DNA of 64,000 nt from Bacillota bacterium (GTDB taxonomy: Bacteria > Bacillota > Clostridia > Lachnospirales > Lachnospiraceae): contig JAEWPN010000039.1 of assembly GCA_023399455.1 (NCBI GenBank), positions 14,217 to 78,216 on the forward strand. Direction: 5' to 3'. The notes under the pieces are model-generated. The model was not told the origin of the DNA. It saw nothing but the letters and a program-made list of their open reading frames with translations, and made no database searches. Position 1 is the first letter of the stretch, and each line of letters begins with the position of its first letter. Positions 44,288 through 53,888 of this stretch are shown piece by piece. A program made the translations under genes and the position numbers.

Positions 44288-45436
44288 ATGAAGTATAGGA
44301 AATTGGGGAAAACGGGGATGGAGGCCGGTATTATTGGTCTGGGAACAGAGCATCTGGATGGGAAGGAATATGAGGTCGTGAAGGAAACCCTCGATGCAGC
44401 TTTGGAAAATGGCATAAATATGATGGACGTGTTCATGCCGGGCAGCGATATTCGCCAGAAAATCGGCAAAGCCATAAAGGGTAATCGGGATAAGTTCATG
44501 CTTCAGGGTCATATCGGCTCGACGGATATAAATTATCAGTATGATATTTCAAGAGATCTTGCGACCTGCAAGAAGTATTTCGAAGGGCTGCTGACTGATT
44601 TGGGTACCGACTATATTGATTTTGGAATGCTCTTTTTTATCGATAGTGAACAGCATTTCGACGAAGTATTTCATTCTGATATCGTACGTTATGCGAAAGG
44701 CTTGAAACAAAAGGGAATAATAAGAGGAATAGGCGCCAGTTCCCATAATCCTGTTATTGCTAAAAAAGTGGTGGAAACGAGAATTGTTGATTTGCTGATG
44801 TTCAGCATTAATCCTGCGTTCGATATGATTCCGGCAGATGTGGACGCACTGAATACTCTGAGCGAGGGTTTTGACACAAGCAGGATGCTGGAAATCGATA
44901 AAAAGCGGCTGGAGCTTTATAAGACATGTGAAAAGCTGGATATTCCTATCACGGTAATGAAGACACTGGGCGGCGGAAAGCTGCTTTCCAGGGAGCAGAC
45001 CCCTTTTTCTAAACCCCTTACAGTAAACCAGTGCATTCATTATGCGCTTACAAGACCTGCGGTGGCCAGCGTTATGGTGGGCTGTCAGAGCAGAAAACAA
45101 ATAGAAGAGGCGGTTTCTTATTTGGATGCAGATCCGGCCGGGTTGGATTACACCGAGGTGATTCGGGGAATGAACAGCGATTTCAAGGGAAGCTGCGTTT
45201 ATTGCAATCACTGTCAGCCCTGCCTAGCAGGAATAGATATTGCGGCGGTCACCAAATATCTGGATATTGCCGTCATGGATAAGAGTGCGGCAGATAAAGG
45301 AATCGGGCAGCATTACAGAGAGCTGTCCTCACACGCTTCCGATTGTATCGAATGCGGGAGCTGCGAAGGGAAATGTCCGTTTTCGGTTCCGGTAATAGAG
45401 AATATGAAAACTGCGGAGGCAGTTTTCGGAGTATAA
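44288..45436 (+). CDS. Aldo/keto reductase with C-terminal ferredoxin domain (second copy)
   Basis: This 382-residue protein starts MKYRKLGKTGMEAGIIGLGTEHLDG, behind GAAGGAG. The barrel is followed by the iron-sulfur tail, with clusters CVYCNHCQPCLAGIDI and CIECGSCEGKCPFSVPV. It is clearly related to the AKR at 42242 but not a recent duplicate. The usual active-site tetrad seems altered (FMPGSD stands where FDTAxxYG is typical), so its chemistry may differ. It is preceded by a long non-coding gap and stands alone. Confidence 0.9.
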   Translation: MKYRKLGKTGMEAGIIGLGTEHLDGKEYEVVKETLDAALENGINMMDVFMPGSDIRQKIGKAIKGNRDKFMLQGHIGSTDINYQYDISRDLATCKKYFEGLLTDLGTDYIDFGMLFFIDSEQHFDEVFHSDIVRYAKGLKQKGIIRGIGASSHNPVIAKKVVETRIVDLLMFSINPAFDMIPADVDALNTLSEGFDTSRMLEIDKKRLELYKTCEKLDIPITVMKTLGGGKLLSREQTPFSKPLTVNQCIHYALTRPAVASVMVGCQSRKQIEEAVSYLDADPAGLDYTEVIRGMNSDFKGSCVYCNHCQPCLAGIDIAAVTKYLDIAVMDKSAADKGIGQHYRELSSHASDCIECGSCEGKCPFSVPVIENMKTAEAVFGV

Positions 45437-45553
45437 CGATTAGGAAAACAGCCATAGATTTGCCATAAGAAGGGGAGCAGATATATCACAGGATGATTAT
45501 CTGCTCATTTTATATCATATTGGATTCGAAGATGGGAAAGTGAGAGAGTGTTA

Positions 45554-47323
45554 ATGAAAAAATGGTTTGTCAATTTGAATATTAGAAGCAAATTTCTATA
45601 TTGTTTTGTGGGAATAACAATCACGTTTTTATTGGTGATTGCCATATTGCTTTATTCCGTTGCTGCGAACATGATATTGGACCAGACGATAGAACAGTCA
45701 CAGGAAACCATAAGGGAATTATCTTTGAATATCGATCATTATTTCAATTTGGTACAGAATTCTTTCGAATACATAGCGAGCAATAATAATGTGCAGGCTG
45801 AGCTGACCAGTACGGATCCGTTTCGTTCGGACGGAAAAGAGGTATTCAGCTATTTTTCCATACCGGGACAAATCAGGAGGCTGCTGCTGCAAATGTATTC
45901 CAGTGTTTATATGAACGACATAAATCTATATGGATATAACGGAGCAAGCTACGTGCTTCAAAACGGTTATTCCGATATCGTGTATGACGAAGCGGAGATA
46001 GAAAGCTATGCCAAGGAAGGGAACGGAAAGTGTGTTTTCTATAATGACGAAGAAGAGACGGGACATATACATGTGGCGAAGCTTATCAAAGATTCTCTGA
46101 CGATGGAACCCATAGGAATTCTGCAGGCCTCTATTAAGGTCAGCTATCTGGACAAGATGACGGAAAAGGTGAAGCTTGCCACAAACGGAAAAATAATACT
46201 GTTAGACAACAATCGTCAGGCGATTATCAACGATTTGGGCGTGGATACGATCGATTTGGAGTCTTATGTAAAAGAGAATTCAGGCGCTTTTATTTATACG
46301 ACAGAGGAAGGAAAATATTGGTGCGTCTATCAGGTAAGCTCAACAACGCATTTCATATTAATCGGCCTGATTCCCGTAAGTTATATCCATCAAGGATTAA
46401 AGGACTTTCAGCGGATAACGGCTATGGTAATAGTTATCGGCATCATCGTCTGTTTCATGCTTTCGAAAAAGTTAGCCAAGCTCATCGTGGAGCCTATTGA
46501 AAAAACGAGTGTAGCTATGCGGCAATTTGCAGACGGCGATTTTACGATACGCCTGCCGGAAGGAAGAACGGATGAAATCGGTAATATGAATACGGTGTTT
46601 AACCATACGATTGTCCAGGTGGAGACACTTTTGAAAAAAGTGGTGGGAGCAGAGGCTATCAGCAAGGATATGGAGTTTAAAGCGTTGCAGGCACAGATAA
46701 ATCCTCATTTTCTTTATAACGTGCTGGATACGATCAACTGGATGGCCAGGAAGAAGGGGGAGGAGAATATCTGCCATATGGTAACTGCAATCAGTAATCT
46801 TATGAGAGGCAGTATCAGCAATAAGAAAAGTATGGTTCCGCTGAAGGAGGAAATGAATTATGTGCGCGATTACATTTACATACAGGAAACCAGATATAAA
46901 GACCGGTTTAACACTTATTTTTATATGGAAGAAAAACTGAACGAGTTTCAGATCCCGAAGATGACTATTCAGACCCTGGTGGAAAATGCAATCGTACATG
47001 GAGTGGAGAATGCCACTTGGGAATGTGAATTGACGATTTCTATAGAAAAAAGAGAAGACAGGGCATTTATATTAATTAAGGATACCGGAGTGGGTATAGA
47101 ACCGGAAAAGTTAAAGAATCTCATGGAGAAGGGAGATGAAGAGGAGAAAACGGCGGAAAGGACTCATACCAATCTAGGCCTTTATGCGGTAAAGCAGCGG
47201 CTGAATTATGTATACAACGGTCAGGCACAGATAGAAATTGTATCCGAATTGGGAAAAGGTACAGAAATCCGCATTCTACTGCCGCTTGGAGAAATGAAAG
47301 AAGGAGACATTACATGGAATTAA
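45554..47323 (+). CDS. YesM-type sensor histidine kinase
   Basis: The kinase is about 589 residues. A membrane helix at about 16-38, a large extracytoplasmic Cache-like domain (40-285), a second helix (288-304) and a HAMP segment are followed by the His_kinase domain with H385 in QAQINPHFLYNVLDTINW. The ATPase part has LVENAIVHG and DTGVGIEPEKL. The QINPHFLYN box is the signature of the LytS/YesM class, which often senses sugars for adjacent ABC importers. The ATG at 45554 is used; an upstream GTG is possible. It overlaps the response regulator gene by 10 bp. Confidence 0.94.
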   Translation: MKKWFVNLNIRSKFLYCFVGITITFLLVIAILLYSVAANMILDQTIEQSQETIRELSLNIDHYFNLVQNSFEYIASNNNVQAELTSTDPFRSDGKEVFSYFSIPGQIRRLLLQMYSSVYMNDINLYGYNGASYVLQNGYSDIVYDEAEIESYAKEGNGKCVFYNDEEETGHIHVAKLIKDSLTMEPIGILQASIKVSYLDKMTEKVKLATNGKIILLDNNRQAIINDLGVDTIDLESYVKENSGAFIYTTEEGKYWCVYQVSSTTHFILIGLIPVSYIHQGLKDFQRITAMVIVIGIIVCFMLSKKLAKLIVEPIEKTSVAMRQFADGDFTIRLPEGRTDEIGNMNTVFNHTIVQVETLLKKVVGAEAISKDMEFKALQAQINPHFLYNVLDTINWMARKKGEENICHMVTAISNLMRGSISNKKSMVPLKEEMNYVRDYIYIQETRYKDRFNTYFYMEEKLNEFQIPKMTIQTLVENAIVHGVENATWECELTISIEKREDRAFILIKDTGVGIEPEKLKNLMEKGDEEEKTAERTHTNLGLYAVKQRLNYVYNGQAQIEIVSELGKGTEIRILLPLGEMKEGDITWN

Positions 47324-48927
47324 GAATTATGATACTTGACGACGAGTATATCATTTTAGACGGGCTGTCCTCCTTTCCATGGGAAGCTTTCGGATGTACA
47401 CTAACAGCCGCTGCAAGAAATGGAAATGAAGGGATGGAGAAGCTTCGGGAAGCAGCACCGGATATCATATTAAGCGATATCAAGATGCCGGGAATGGACG
47501 GATTGGAATTTTCCTCCAAAGCAAAAGAAATGTTTCCGGAGGTAACGATTATTCTTCTGACCGGATACGATAGCTTTGAGTTCGCCAAACAAGCGATTAG
47601 CACCGGGGTGAAGGAATATTTACTTAAACCCATCGACTACGATGTAATGAAACATACGATCGATAAAATTGCGGCAGAGGTAAGAGAGAATAAAAGACAA
47701 AATGATTATTTTCAAAACTTGAAAAGACACTTTAATAACTCGCTTCCTCTTTTAAGGGCACATTTCGTTTCCAATCTGCTTCATGGCAGGTTTCAGGGAC
47801 GGAATGAGTTAAAGGCGCAGGAAAATTCTTTAAACATGAAGATCGATAAGTTTTTGGTTGCAGTGGGGAAAAAGGTAATAGGAGCGAAACGAATAGAAGA
47901 ATGCGATAAGTGGATCGAAGAATTTGCTTATATCAATATATTTGAAGAAATCTTTGAGCGCTTTCATATCCGTGTGTTGAGCGATTACAGTATGGCGACG
48001 CTGGAATACAATTTCATTTTGCTGTTCAATCCGCAGGACAGGGAGGACGAATGTATTGACATGGCGCTAAAGGCTTGCAAAAAGATACAGGAGGAAGTGA
48101 AAAAATATTGCGGTGAGGTAATGAATTTCGGAATAAGTAATATATCACAGGATTGCTATGATGCCAGCAACCAGTACCGTAAGGCTCAGGAGGCATGCAG
48201 ACAGTGCGTATATCTTGGAAACGATGTAATCTTGAAATATCAGGACATTCATTTTAAAAGCCGAAAGGAATTTAATATTACTACCGGAGAAAAGAGTCAT
48301 CTCATGATGACGCTTTTTCAAGGGGAATTCCCTAAAGTGGAGGTAGAGCTCAAAGCGATTTTTGAAAAGACGGAATCGGATATCGGCAACAAGAAATTTT
48401 CCGCTATGGATTTACTGTTAAGCTGCATGAAATTTCCATACACCTGTGCGGTACAGAGCGATGTCAGTGACAAAGACTGGGATGTTTCGATTCTGCAGGA
48501 TTCAATCGGTAAGATTGCGGAATGTAAAGATGTAGAGGAAATAGAAAGCTGCCTTCTGAGGAACTTTTCGACGCTTATCAAGTTAAATACGGAAAATGCG
48601 GACGAAAGAAATAAAATGCTGGTACAAAATATATTGAGCCATATCGAAAGCAATTATGCAAGTGATTTATCCATGGAAGAACTGACCGAACGGTTTCATG
48701 TGAGCAGGACCTATATCAGCCGGCTTTTGAAGAAGTATGCGGGTAAGAGCTTTCTGGAATATTTAACAGATGTGCGGTTTAAAAATGTGGAGTGCTTTAT
48801 GGCAGAGAATAAGTATAAGCAATATGAAATTGCTGAAATGGTAGGATATCGGGATTTCAGCTATTACATAAAAGTATTTAAACGCCGATATGGAATCACA
48901 CCTAATGAATATAAAAAACATGTTTAA
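47314..48927 (+). CDS. YesN-type response regulator (receiver plus AraC domain)
   Basis: This 537-residue protein has a receiver domain with D9-D10, D55 in IILSDIKMPGMDG and K in KEYLLKPIDYD. A long middle region (about 130-420) of the YesN type follows. A C-terminal AraC pair of HTHs ends MVGYRDFSYYIKVFKRRYGITPNEYKKHV. It is the partner of the overlapping YesM kinase and probably activates the sugar importer that follows, from sites in the 190-bp gap downstream. Confidence 0.95.
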   Translation: MELRIMILDDEYIILDGLSSFPWEAFGCTLTAAARNGNEGMEKLREAAPDIILSDIKMPGMDGLEFSSKAKEMFPEVTIILLTGYDSFEFAKQAISTGVKEYLLKPIDYDVMKHTIDKIAAEVRENKRQNDYFQNLKRHFNNSLPLLRAHFVSNLLHGRFQGRNELKAQENSLNMKIDKFLVAVGKKVIGAKRIEECDKWIEEFAYINIFEEIFERFHIRVLSDYSMATLEYNFILLFNPQDREDECIDMALKACKKIQEEVKKYCGEVMNFGISNISQDCYDASNQYRKAQEACRQCVYLGNDVILKYQDIHFKSRKEFNITTGEKSHLMMTLFQGEFPKVEVELKAIFEKTESDIGNKKFSAMDLLLSCMKFPYTCAVQSDVSDKDWDVSILQDSIGKIAECKDVEEIESCLLRNFSTLIKLNTENADERNKMLVQNILSHIESNYASDLSMEELTERFHVSRTYISRLLKKYAGKSFLEYLTDVRFKNVECFMAENKYKQYEIAEMVGYRDFSYYIKVFKRRYGITPNEYKKHV

Positions 48928-48939
48928 TTTGAAAGTAGG

Positions 48940-48996
48940 ATACCATCGTTTGACAAGGTCACACACGGCATGTAAGACCTTGTCAAACGATGGTAT
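48940..48996. repeat. Perfect 21-bp inverted repeat (long hairpin)
   Basis: Bases 48940-48960 (starting ATACCATCGTTTGACAAGG) and 48976-48996 (ending CAAACGATGGTAT) are perfectly complementary over 21 bp, with a 15-base loop. It begins 13 bp after the response-regulator stop. There is no T tract (TTGTGTT follows). It could end the regulator transcript, block readthrough into the importer genes, or be a mobile palindromic element; length and perfection are unusual for an ordinary terminator. Confidence 0.8.
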
Positions 48997-49007
48997 TTGT
49001 GTTCAAA

Positions 49008-49082
49008 ACAACTAAGTTGTGCACAAATGTCCTATTTTGCACCGTATTTTGGATTGAGAGTAAAGAAAGTGTAAGCTAAAAT
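49008..49082 (+). promoter_or_regulatory. Promoter and candidate operators of the sugar importer operon
   Basis: TTGAGA (49054-49059) and TAAAAT (49077-49082) are 17 bp apart. Upstream are ACAAC-TAA-GTTGT (49008-49020) and the overlapping perfect palindrome TTGTGCACAA (49017-49026), centred about 35 bp before the -35 box. That is a suitable place for an activator such as the YesN-type regulator; the binding assignment is inference. Confidence 0.6.
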
Positions 49083-49118
49083 AAAGCTGCTAACAAAGAA
49101 AAACAAGGAGGATATAAA

Positions 49119-50453
49119 ATGATGAAAAAGGTATTAGCATGGGTACTTACGGCAGCTATGACAGCGACAATGCTTATAGGATGCGGAAGTACGGGCGGAC
49201 AAAACGCTACAGGCAGTGAGACCGCAAAGACGGGTGAAGTTGCTTCTCCAGAAGAAACCCAGGCAGGGGAGAGAACTAAAATAACGGCACTGTTTCGTGG
49301 AAGTGAATCGGGTGAGCAGTATATGATATTCGATTATTTGCTTTCTAATTATTGTGAAGAAAATGGTCTGGAATATGAAATCGAACTGGTGAATTCCGAT
49401 GCGGATTATGTAACAAAATTACAGTTGTATATTAATTCCAATACACTTCCCGACATCTTTGGATGCGCAAACGGTTCTTTATCCGCCGCATGTAAGGATA
49501 TCGATGCGCTGGTAGATATCGGAGCCGAACTGGATAGAAATGGCTATGCGGATAAGATGAACGGAGCGGTTGTCGATTTCCTGACGGATGCGGAGGATGG
49601 AAAGCAATATTTATTCCCTCAGGGACTTTACTGCGAATACTTTATGTACCGCAAAGATTTATTTGAAGCAGCAGGCATTGAAAATCCGCCTACCACATGG
49701 AAAGAGTTCGAAGCGGCTTGTGAGAAATTATCTGGAATCGGAGAGATTCCGGTTCTGGTGGCAGGTTCAGAAAATTGGTGCCTGATGAGATACCTATCCT
49801 TCCCGTCATGGAGAGTGACAGGTCCTGATTTCATTATGAATTATAATGCAGGCAATGAGAAGTTTTCTACCAATGAATCTCAGAAAGCGGGAGTTCAATT
49901 GCTATATGATCTGGGAACAAAAGGCTATTTCGAACCCGGATTCATGAGTGTAGATTATACTTCGGCAGCAGATTTGTTCTTTGGGGGAACGGGTGCTATC
50001 ATGTACAGCGGTTCCGGGCAGATTTCCATGGCATCTGATATGTATGACAGCGGACAGCTTGGATTCTTCGCGGTACCGGATGTGGACGGAATGGAGAATA
50101 TGTCTACTGACGTTCCGATTCACGCAGGATTTGCGGAAGCGTTCAACAAGGCTACGTATGATGAAACGATGCAGGATTTCTTCGATTATATGTGTGAGCA
50201 TTATTCGGAGGCATGCTATAATCAGGCAAGCATTTTTTCACCCTTTAATGAAGAGATTCAAGATGGAATGCCTCAGCTTTTTTATGATTTGCAGCCGATG
50301 TTCGAAAATGCAGATCAGGCATGGGTATCATGGGATGATAAATTGAGTTCAGAGGTATTGACGAAAATAGTGGATGAACAGCAGAAGCTTGCACAGGGCT
50401 CTGTAACGCCGGAAGAATTTAACGCTACAGTAGATACCTTTATTCAAAAGTAA
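49119..50453 (+). CDS. ABC sugar-binding lipoprotein
   Basis: This 444-residue lipoprotein has the signal KVLAWVLTAAMTATMLIGC (Cys about 22), a short linker, and a type 1 solute-binding fold. It shows KITALFRGSESGEQY, LPDIFGCANGSLS, GKQYLFPQGLYCEYFMYRKDLFEAAGIENPPTTWKEFEAACEKL and GAIMYSGSGQISMASD. AAGGAGG lies 7 bp before the ATG. It is the first gene of an importer operon placed directly after YesM/YesN and before a GH32-like hydrolase, so the ligand is probably a fructose-containing or related oligosaccharide (inference). Confidence 0.93.
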   Translation: MMKKVLAWVLTAAMTATMLIGCGSTGGQNATGSETAKTGEVASPEETQAGERTKITALFRGSESGEQYMIFDYLLSNYCEENGLEYEIELVNSDADYVTKLQLYINSNTLPDIFGCANGSLSAACKDIDALVDIGAELDRNGYADKMNGAVVDFLTDAEDGKQYLFPQGLYCEYFMYRKDLFEAAGIENPPTTWKEFEAACEKLSGIGEIPVLVAGSENWCLMRYLSFPSWRVTGPDFIMNYNAGNEKFSTNESQKAGVQLLYDLGTKGYFEPGFMSVDYTSAADLFFGGTGAIMYSGSGQISMASDMYDSGQLGFFAVPDVDGMENMSTDVPIHAGFAEAFNKATYDETMQDFFDYMCEHYSEACYNQASIFSPFNEEIQDGMPQLFYDLQPMFENADQAWVSWDDKLSSEVLTKIVDEQQKLAQGSVTPEEFNATVDTFIQK

Positions 50454-50479
50454 GGACGTTTAGAAAGGAACATATTTAT

Positions 50480-51364
50480 ATGCAGACGACTTTTGGCAAA
50501 AAATCCGTAATCATGACCTTTTTGCTTCCTGCTTTTCTCTTATATACGGTCATGGTCTTGGTATCCATTATCTGGGCGGGATATTACAGCTTCTTCGACT
50601 GGAGCGGTGTAGGTGAAATGACATTTGCCGGATTGAATAATTATATTACATTGCTTACATCGGACAGAGCATTCTGGGAAAGTGTATTGCATACGCTGAT
50701 CTATACCGTAATCTGTGTGACGATACAGGTATTCGGCGGGTTGCTGTTTGCTATTTTTCTCACGAGAGTAACCCGATTCCGGGCTGGGCTGCAGACCTTA
50801 TATTATGTGCCGGTAGTCATTTCCTCGGTGGCGCTTTGCCAGATTTTTTCCAAGCTTTTTTCGGTTACGCCCACCGGTGTTGTAAACGCTTTGCTTTCGC
50901 AGTTCAGTGATAAATTCATTTACATGGAGTGGATTTCAAATGCCGAGCTGGCGCTGTTCATGGCAGCCTTTGCGGAGGCATATAAGTACCTCGGGCTTTA
51001 TATGGTTATTTTCTATGCAGCGCTAATCGGTGTGCCAAGTGATTTGACCGAGGCTGCAATTGTGGACGGAGCCGGCGTGTTCAGGCAATACTGGAACATT
51101 AAGATTCCGTACATCAAGCCGGTTATTATAGCAAACTGCGTACTTGTCTTAAATGGTTCGCTAAGGTCTTTTGAATTTTCTTATCTTCTGACAAAGGGCG
51201 GACCGGGAAGTGCTTCAGAACTGATGACTACCTATATGTATAAGCAGGCGTTTACCAGTCAGAAATATGGATATGGCAGCAGTGTTGCTATCATGATCGT
51301 GATGATCTGCCTGCTGATCGGATTTTTATTCAGACGATTTACGACGGATGGGGACGAAGCATGA
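50480..51364 (+). CDS. ABC sugar permease 1 (MalF/UgpA type)
   Basis: This 294-residue protein has six helices, with the EAA-type loop SDLTEAAIVDGAGVFRQYWNIKIPYIKPV. The first helix region reads SVIMTFLLPAFLLYTVMVLVSIIWAGYYSFFDW, typical of UgpA-like components. GAAAGGAAC precedes the ATG. The stop overlaps the next gene start by 4 bp. Confidence 0.94.
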   Translation: MQTTFGKKSVIMTFLLPAFLLYTVMVLVSIIWAGYYSFFDWSGVGEMTFAGLNNYITLLTSDRAFWESVLHTLIYTVICVTIQVFGGLLFAIFLTRVTRFRAGLQTLYYVPVVISSVALCQIFSKLFSVTPTGVVNALLSQFSDKFIYMEWISNAELALFMAAFAEAYKYLGLYMVIFYAALIGVPSDLTEAAIVDGAGVFRQYWNIKIPYIKPVIIANCVLVLNGSLRSFEFSYLLTKGGPGSASELMTTYMYKQAFTSQKYGYGSSVAIMIVMICLLIGFLFRRFTTDGDEA

Positions 51365-52209
51365 AAAAAGAGATGAATACTAAAAAGCTGATATTTAAGA
51401 TAATGAAATTTGCTGTGGCGGTATTTCTGCTTTTGCTCCAGGTATATCCTATCTTTTATGTGATAATGTCCAGTATGAAGACGAAGGAAGATTTCAGAAA
51501 TCTGGCGTCCTATGAGCTGCCCTCCGCGCTGAACCTTAGTAATTACGTAAAAGTATTCACCCAGAGCCATATGCCGACCTATTTTCAAAACAGCATCATC
51601 GTTACTGTCGGAGTATTGATCCCTCTCGTTCTGATTTCCTTTATGGCGGGCTTTGCTCTGAGCAAAATTAAGTTTAAAGGAAGTAAATTTCTTCTGAATT
51701 TCTTCCTTCTGGGATTAATGATTCCTTTTCAGGTGGCATTGATTCCGCTATTTACCATATTTAACAGGCTGGGATTGATCGACAGCTACTTGGCCATTAT
51801 ACTGCCGCAGATTGCCTTTTCCCTGTCCTATTCCATACAGCTGTTTTATTCCTTCAGCAAGTTTATGCCGGATGAAATTATAGAGGCCTCCATTATAGAC
51901 GGATGCTCTCCTATCAGAAGTTTTTTTTCCATCGTATTTCCGATGTCGACAAACTCTATTCTGACGGTTGCAACGATGCAGGGAGTGTTCTGCTGGAATG
52001 AATACATATGTGCTTATACCTTTACCAGGAGCACGGATATGAAAACAATTACCCTAGGCCTGAACGATTTTGTGGGAAGCTTCGGACTGACCGACTGGGG
52101 TGCCACCTTTGCGGCCATTACGGTAACGGTGCTGCCGACTTTCTTATTCTATTTCCTTTGCAGTAAGAAAATGCTGAGTGGAATGACCGCCGGGGCAGTG
52201 AAAGGGTAA
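51361..52209 (+). CDS. ABC sugar permease 2 (MalG/UgpE type)
   Basis: This 282-residue protein has six helices. Its EAA-type loop is DEIIEASIIDGCSPIRSFFSIVFPMSTN, and it ends MLSGMTAGAVKG as MalG-type permeases do. It is coupled to permease 1 by the ATGA overlap. No ATPase gene is present, so a shared ATPase is assumed. Confidence 0.94.
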   Translation: MKKEMNTKKLIFKIMKFAVAVFLLLLQVYPIFYVIMSSMKTKEDFRNLASYELPSALNLSNYVKVFTQSHMPTYFQNSIIVTVGVLIPLVLISFMAGFALSKIKFKGSKFLLNFFLLGLMIPFQVALIPLFTIFNRLGLIDSYLAIILPQIAFSLSYSIQLFYSFSKFMPDEIIEASIIDGCSPIRSFFSIVFPMSTNSILTVATMQGVFCWNEYICAYTFTRSTDMKTITLGLNDFVGSFGLTDWGATFAAITVTVLPTFLFYFLCSKKMLSGMTAGAVKG

Positions 52210-52247
52210 AGATTCAACAAATGAAAATGATTGAGGAGACAATGAAG

Positions 52248-53642
52248 ATGCACAAATTATATTATCAATTTCCTGAAACATGGTTTGGGGATTGCATGCC
52301 GTTCGGATACGGCGATAAGTTCTATCTGTATCATCAAAGAGATACGAGAAAGCCCGGTCCTTTCGGCGAACCCTTCGGCTGGGATCTTGCGACGACCTCA
52401 GATTTTGTAACTTATGAGGATATGGGCGTTGCAGTTCCGAGAGGGACGGACGGGGAACAAGACCAGTTTATTTTTGCCGGAAGCGTATTTGAGGCGGAGG
52501 GAAAATACCATATTTTCTATACAGGCTATAACAGGGATTACCCGAAGCTTGGAAAAGCATCACAGGTGCTCATGCACGCCTACAGCGACGATTTGCTGCA
52601 CTGGACGAAATCCAGGGAAGAGCTGACCTTCTGCCCTCAGGAAGGGTATGACCCGGACGACTGGAGAGACCCGTGGGTGATATGGAATGAAGAAAAAGAA
52701 GAATATCTGTTGATTCTGGGTGCCAGAAAGACAGGGCCCAAGACGAGGCAGACGGGAAGAACTGTCAAATTCACCTCCAAGGACTTGAAAAACTGGAAGT
52801 TCGAGGGTGATTTCTGGGCGCCGGAACTTTATACCATGCACGAAATGCCTGACCTGTTTAAAATGGGAGATTGGTGGTATCACATCGTTACGGAGTACAG
52901 CGACAGAAGCAAGATGATTTATCGTATGAGCAAGAGTCTGGAAGGTCCGTGGCTGGCGCCGGAGGATGATGCTTTTGACGGTCGTGCATATTATGCCGGA
53001 AGGACTTTCTGCCTGAACGGACAGCGTATTTTATTCGGCTGGGTCCCTACCAAGGAGGACTGCGACGATAACAAGAACTTCCAGTGGGCCGGAACTTTTG
53101 TAGCCCATGAGGTATATCAGAGGGAAGACGGTACACTGGGAGTAAAGATTCCCGATACGGTTTGGAATGCGTTTCGGGACGAAAAAGCGGCGAAAGATTT
53201 TGAAATCAATACGCCGGGTGTACGAACGGAGACTGTTGTATTCCGAAATACCGGAGATATCTTTAAGTGGGAGGCAGATATCGAATTCGCTGCAGGAACT
53301 CGTTCTTTCGGAGTGAGGTTCTATGAAAACGAAGAAAATGCGGAGTCTTACCAATTTATCTTCCAGATACCGGAAAACCGCTATGTATTTGAGAAGTGCC
53401 CGAATTGGCCGTGGCCGGCAAACCAGAATATCGGATTGGAACGGCCGATTGAGCTGGAAGCGCACAGAAGTTATTATCTGCAGATGATTGTAGACGATAC
53501 GATTGCTACTTTGTATGTAGACGGTGTGGCGCTGAATACCAGGATATATTCTAAAATGGGAGAGGCGTTATCCTTGTTTGCCACGGAAGGAAAGCTTACA
53601 GTTAAGAATTGCAGGCTGACCGCAGGTCTTAAAAATGAATAG
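52248..53642 (+). CDS. GH32-like glycoside hydrolase (clan GH-J), cytoplasmic
   Basis: The protein is about 464 residues. A five-bladed beta-propeller is indicated by MHKLYYQFPETWFGDCMPFGYGDKFYLYHQ, where the Asp of FGD replaces the usual N-D-P-N-G nucleophile context. WRDPWVIW is the conserved R-D-P block, and HEMPDLF stands for the usual E-C-P-D acid/base block. A C-terminal beta-sandwich (about 330-464) is present. There is no signal peptide, so it would act on imported oligosaccharides. Substrates of the family are fructosyl compounds (sucrose, levan, inulin). The motif changes mean the exact specificity is uncertain. The start MHKLYYQFP has GAGGAG 9 bp upstream. Confidence 0.82.
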   Translation: MHKLYYQFPETWFGDCMPFGYGDKFYLYHQRDTRKPGPFGEPFGWDLATTSDFVTYEDMGVAVPRGTDGEQDQFIFAGSVFEAEGKYHIFYTGYNRDYPKLGKASQVLMHAYSDDLLHWTKSREELTFCPQEGYDPDDWRDPWVIWNEEKEEYLLILGARKTGPKTRQTGRTVKFTSKDLKNWKFEGDFWAPELYTMHEMPDLFKMGDWWYHIVTEYSDRSKMIYRMSKSLEGPWLAPEDDAFDGRAYYAGRTFCLNGQRILFGWVPTKEDCDDNKNFQWAGTFVAHEVYQREDGTLGVKIPDTVWNAFRDEKAAKDFEINTPGVRTETVVFRNTGDIFKWEADIEFAAGTRSFGVRFYENEENAESYQFIFQIPENRYVFEKCPNWPWPANQNIGLERPIELEAHRSYYLQMIVDDTIATLYVDGVALNTRIYSKMGEALSLFATEGKLTVKNCRLTAGLKNE

Positions 53643-53666
53643 TCTCTGTTAAAAGTAAAAAAGGAC

Positions 53667-53708
53667 TGCCGTTTTATGGATAAATATCCATAGAGCGGCA
53701 ATTCTTTT
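53667..53708 (+). terminator. Terminator of the sugar importer operon
   Basis: TGCCG and TATGGATA pair with TATCCATA and CGGCA, with small internal mismatches, then ATTCTTTTTA. Confidence 0.75.
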
Positions 53709-53888
53709 TATTGAGACTGTTTTACGGTAATCGAAAAATATACTTCAATAAATTCATTCCTATTTAATGAAAAGAATGCTATAATCATTTCACGGCGCTA
53801 TACCGGACATTATTTGGTAACGCTTAGTTCTAATTTCGGTACTGTACACACCCTGAATAAACAAGCAATAAGAAAGGATAAAATAGAT

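Noticed and set aside
53814-53888. 25-residue N-terminal extension of IspF
   Set aside because: The ribosome binding site GAAAGGAT lies just before [12 protein letters not shown], which is the normal family start.
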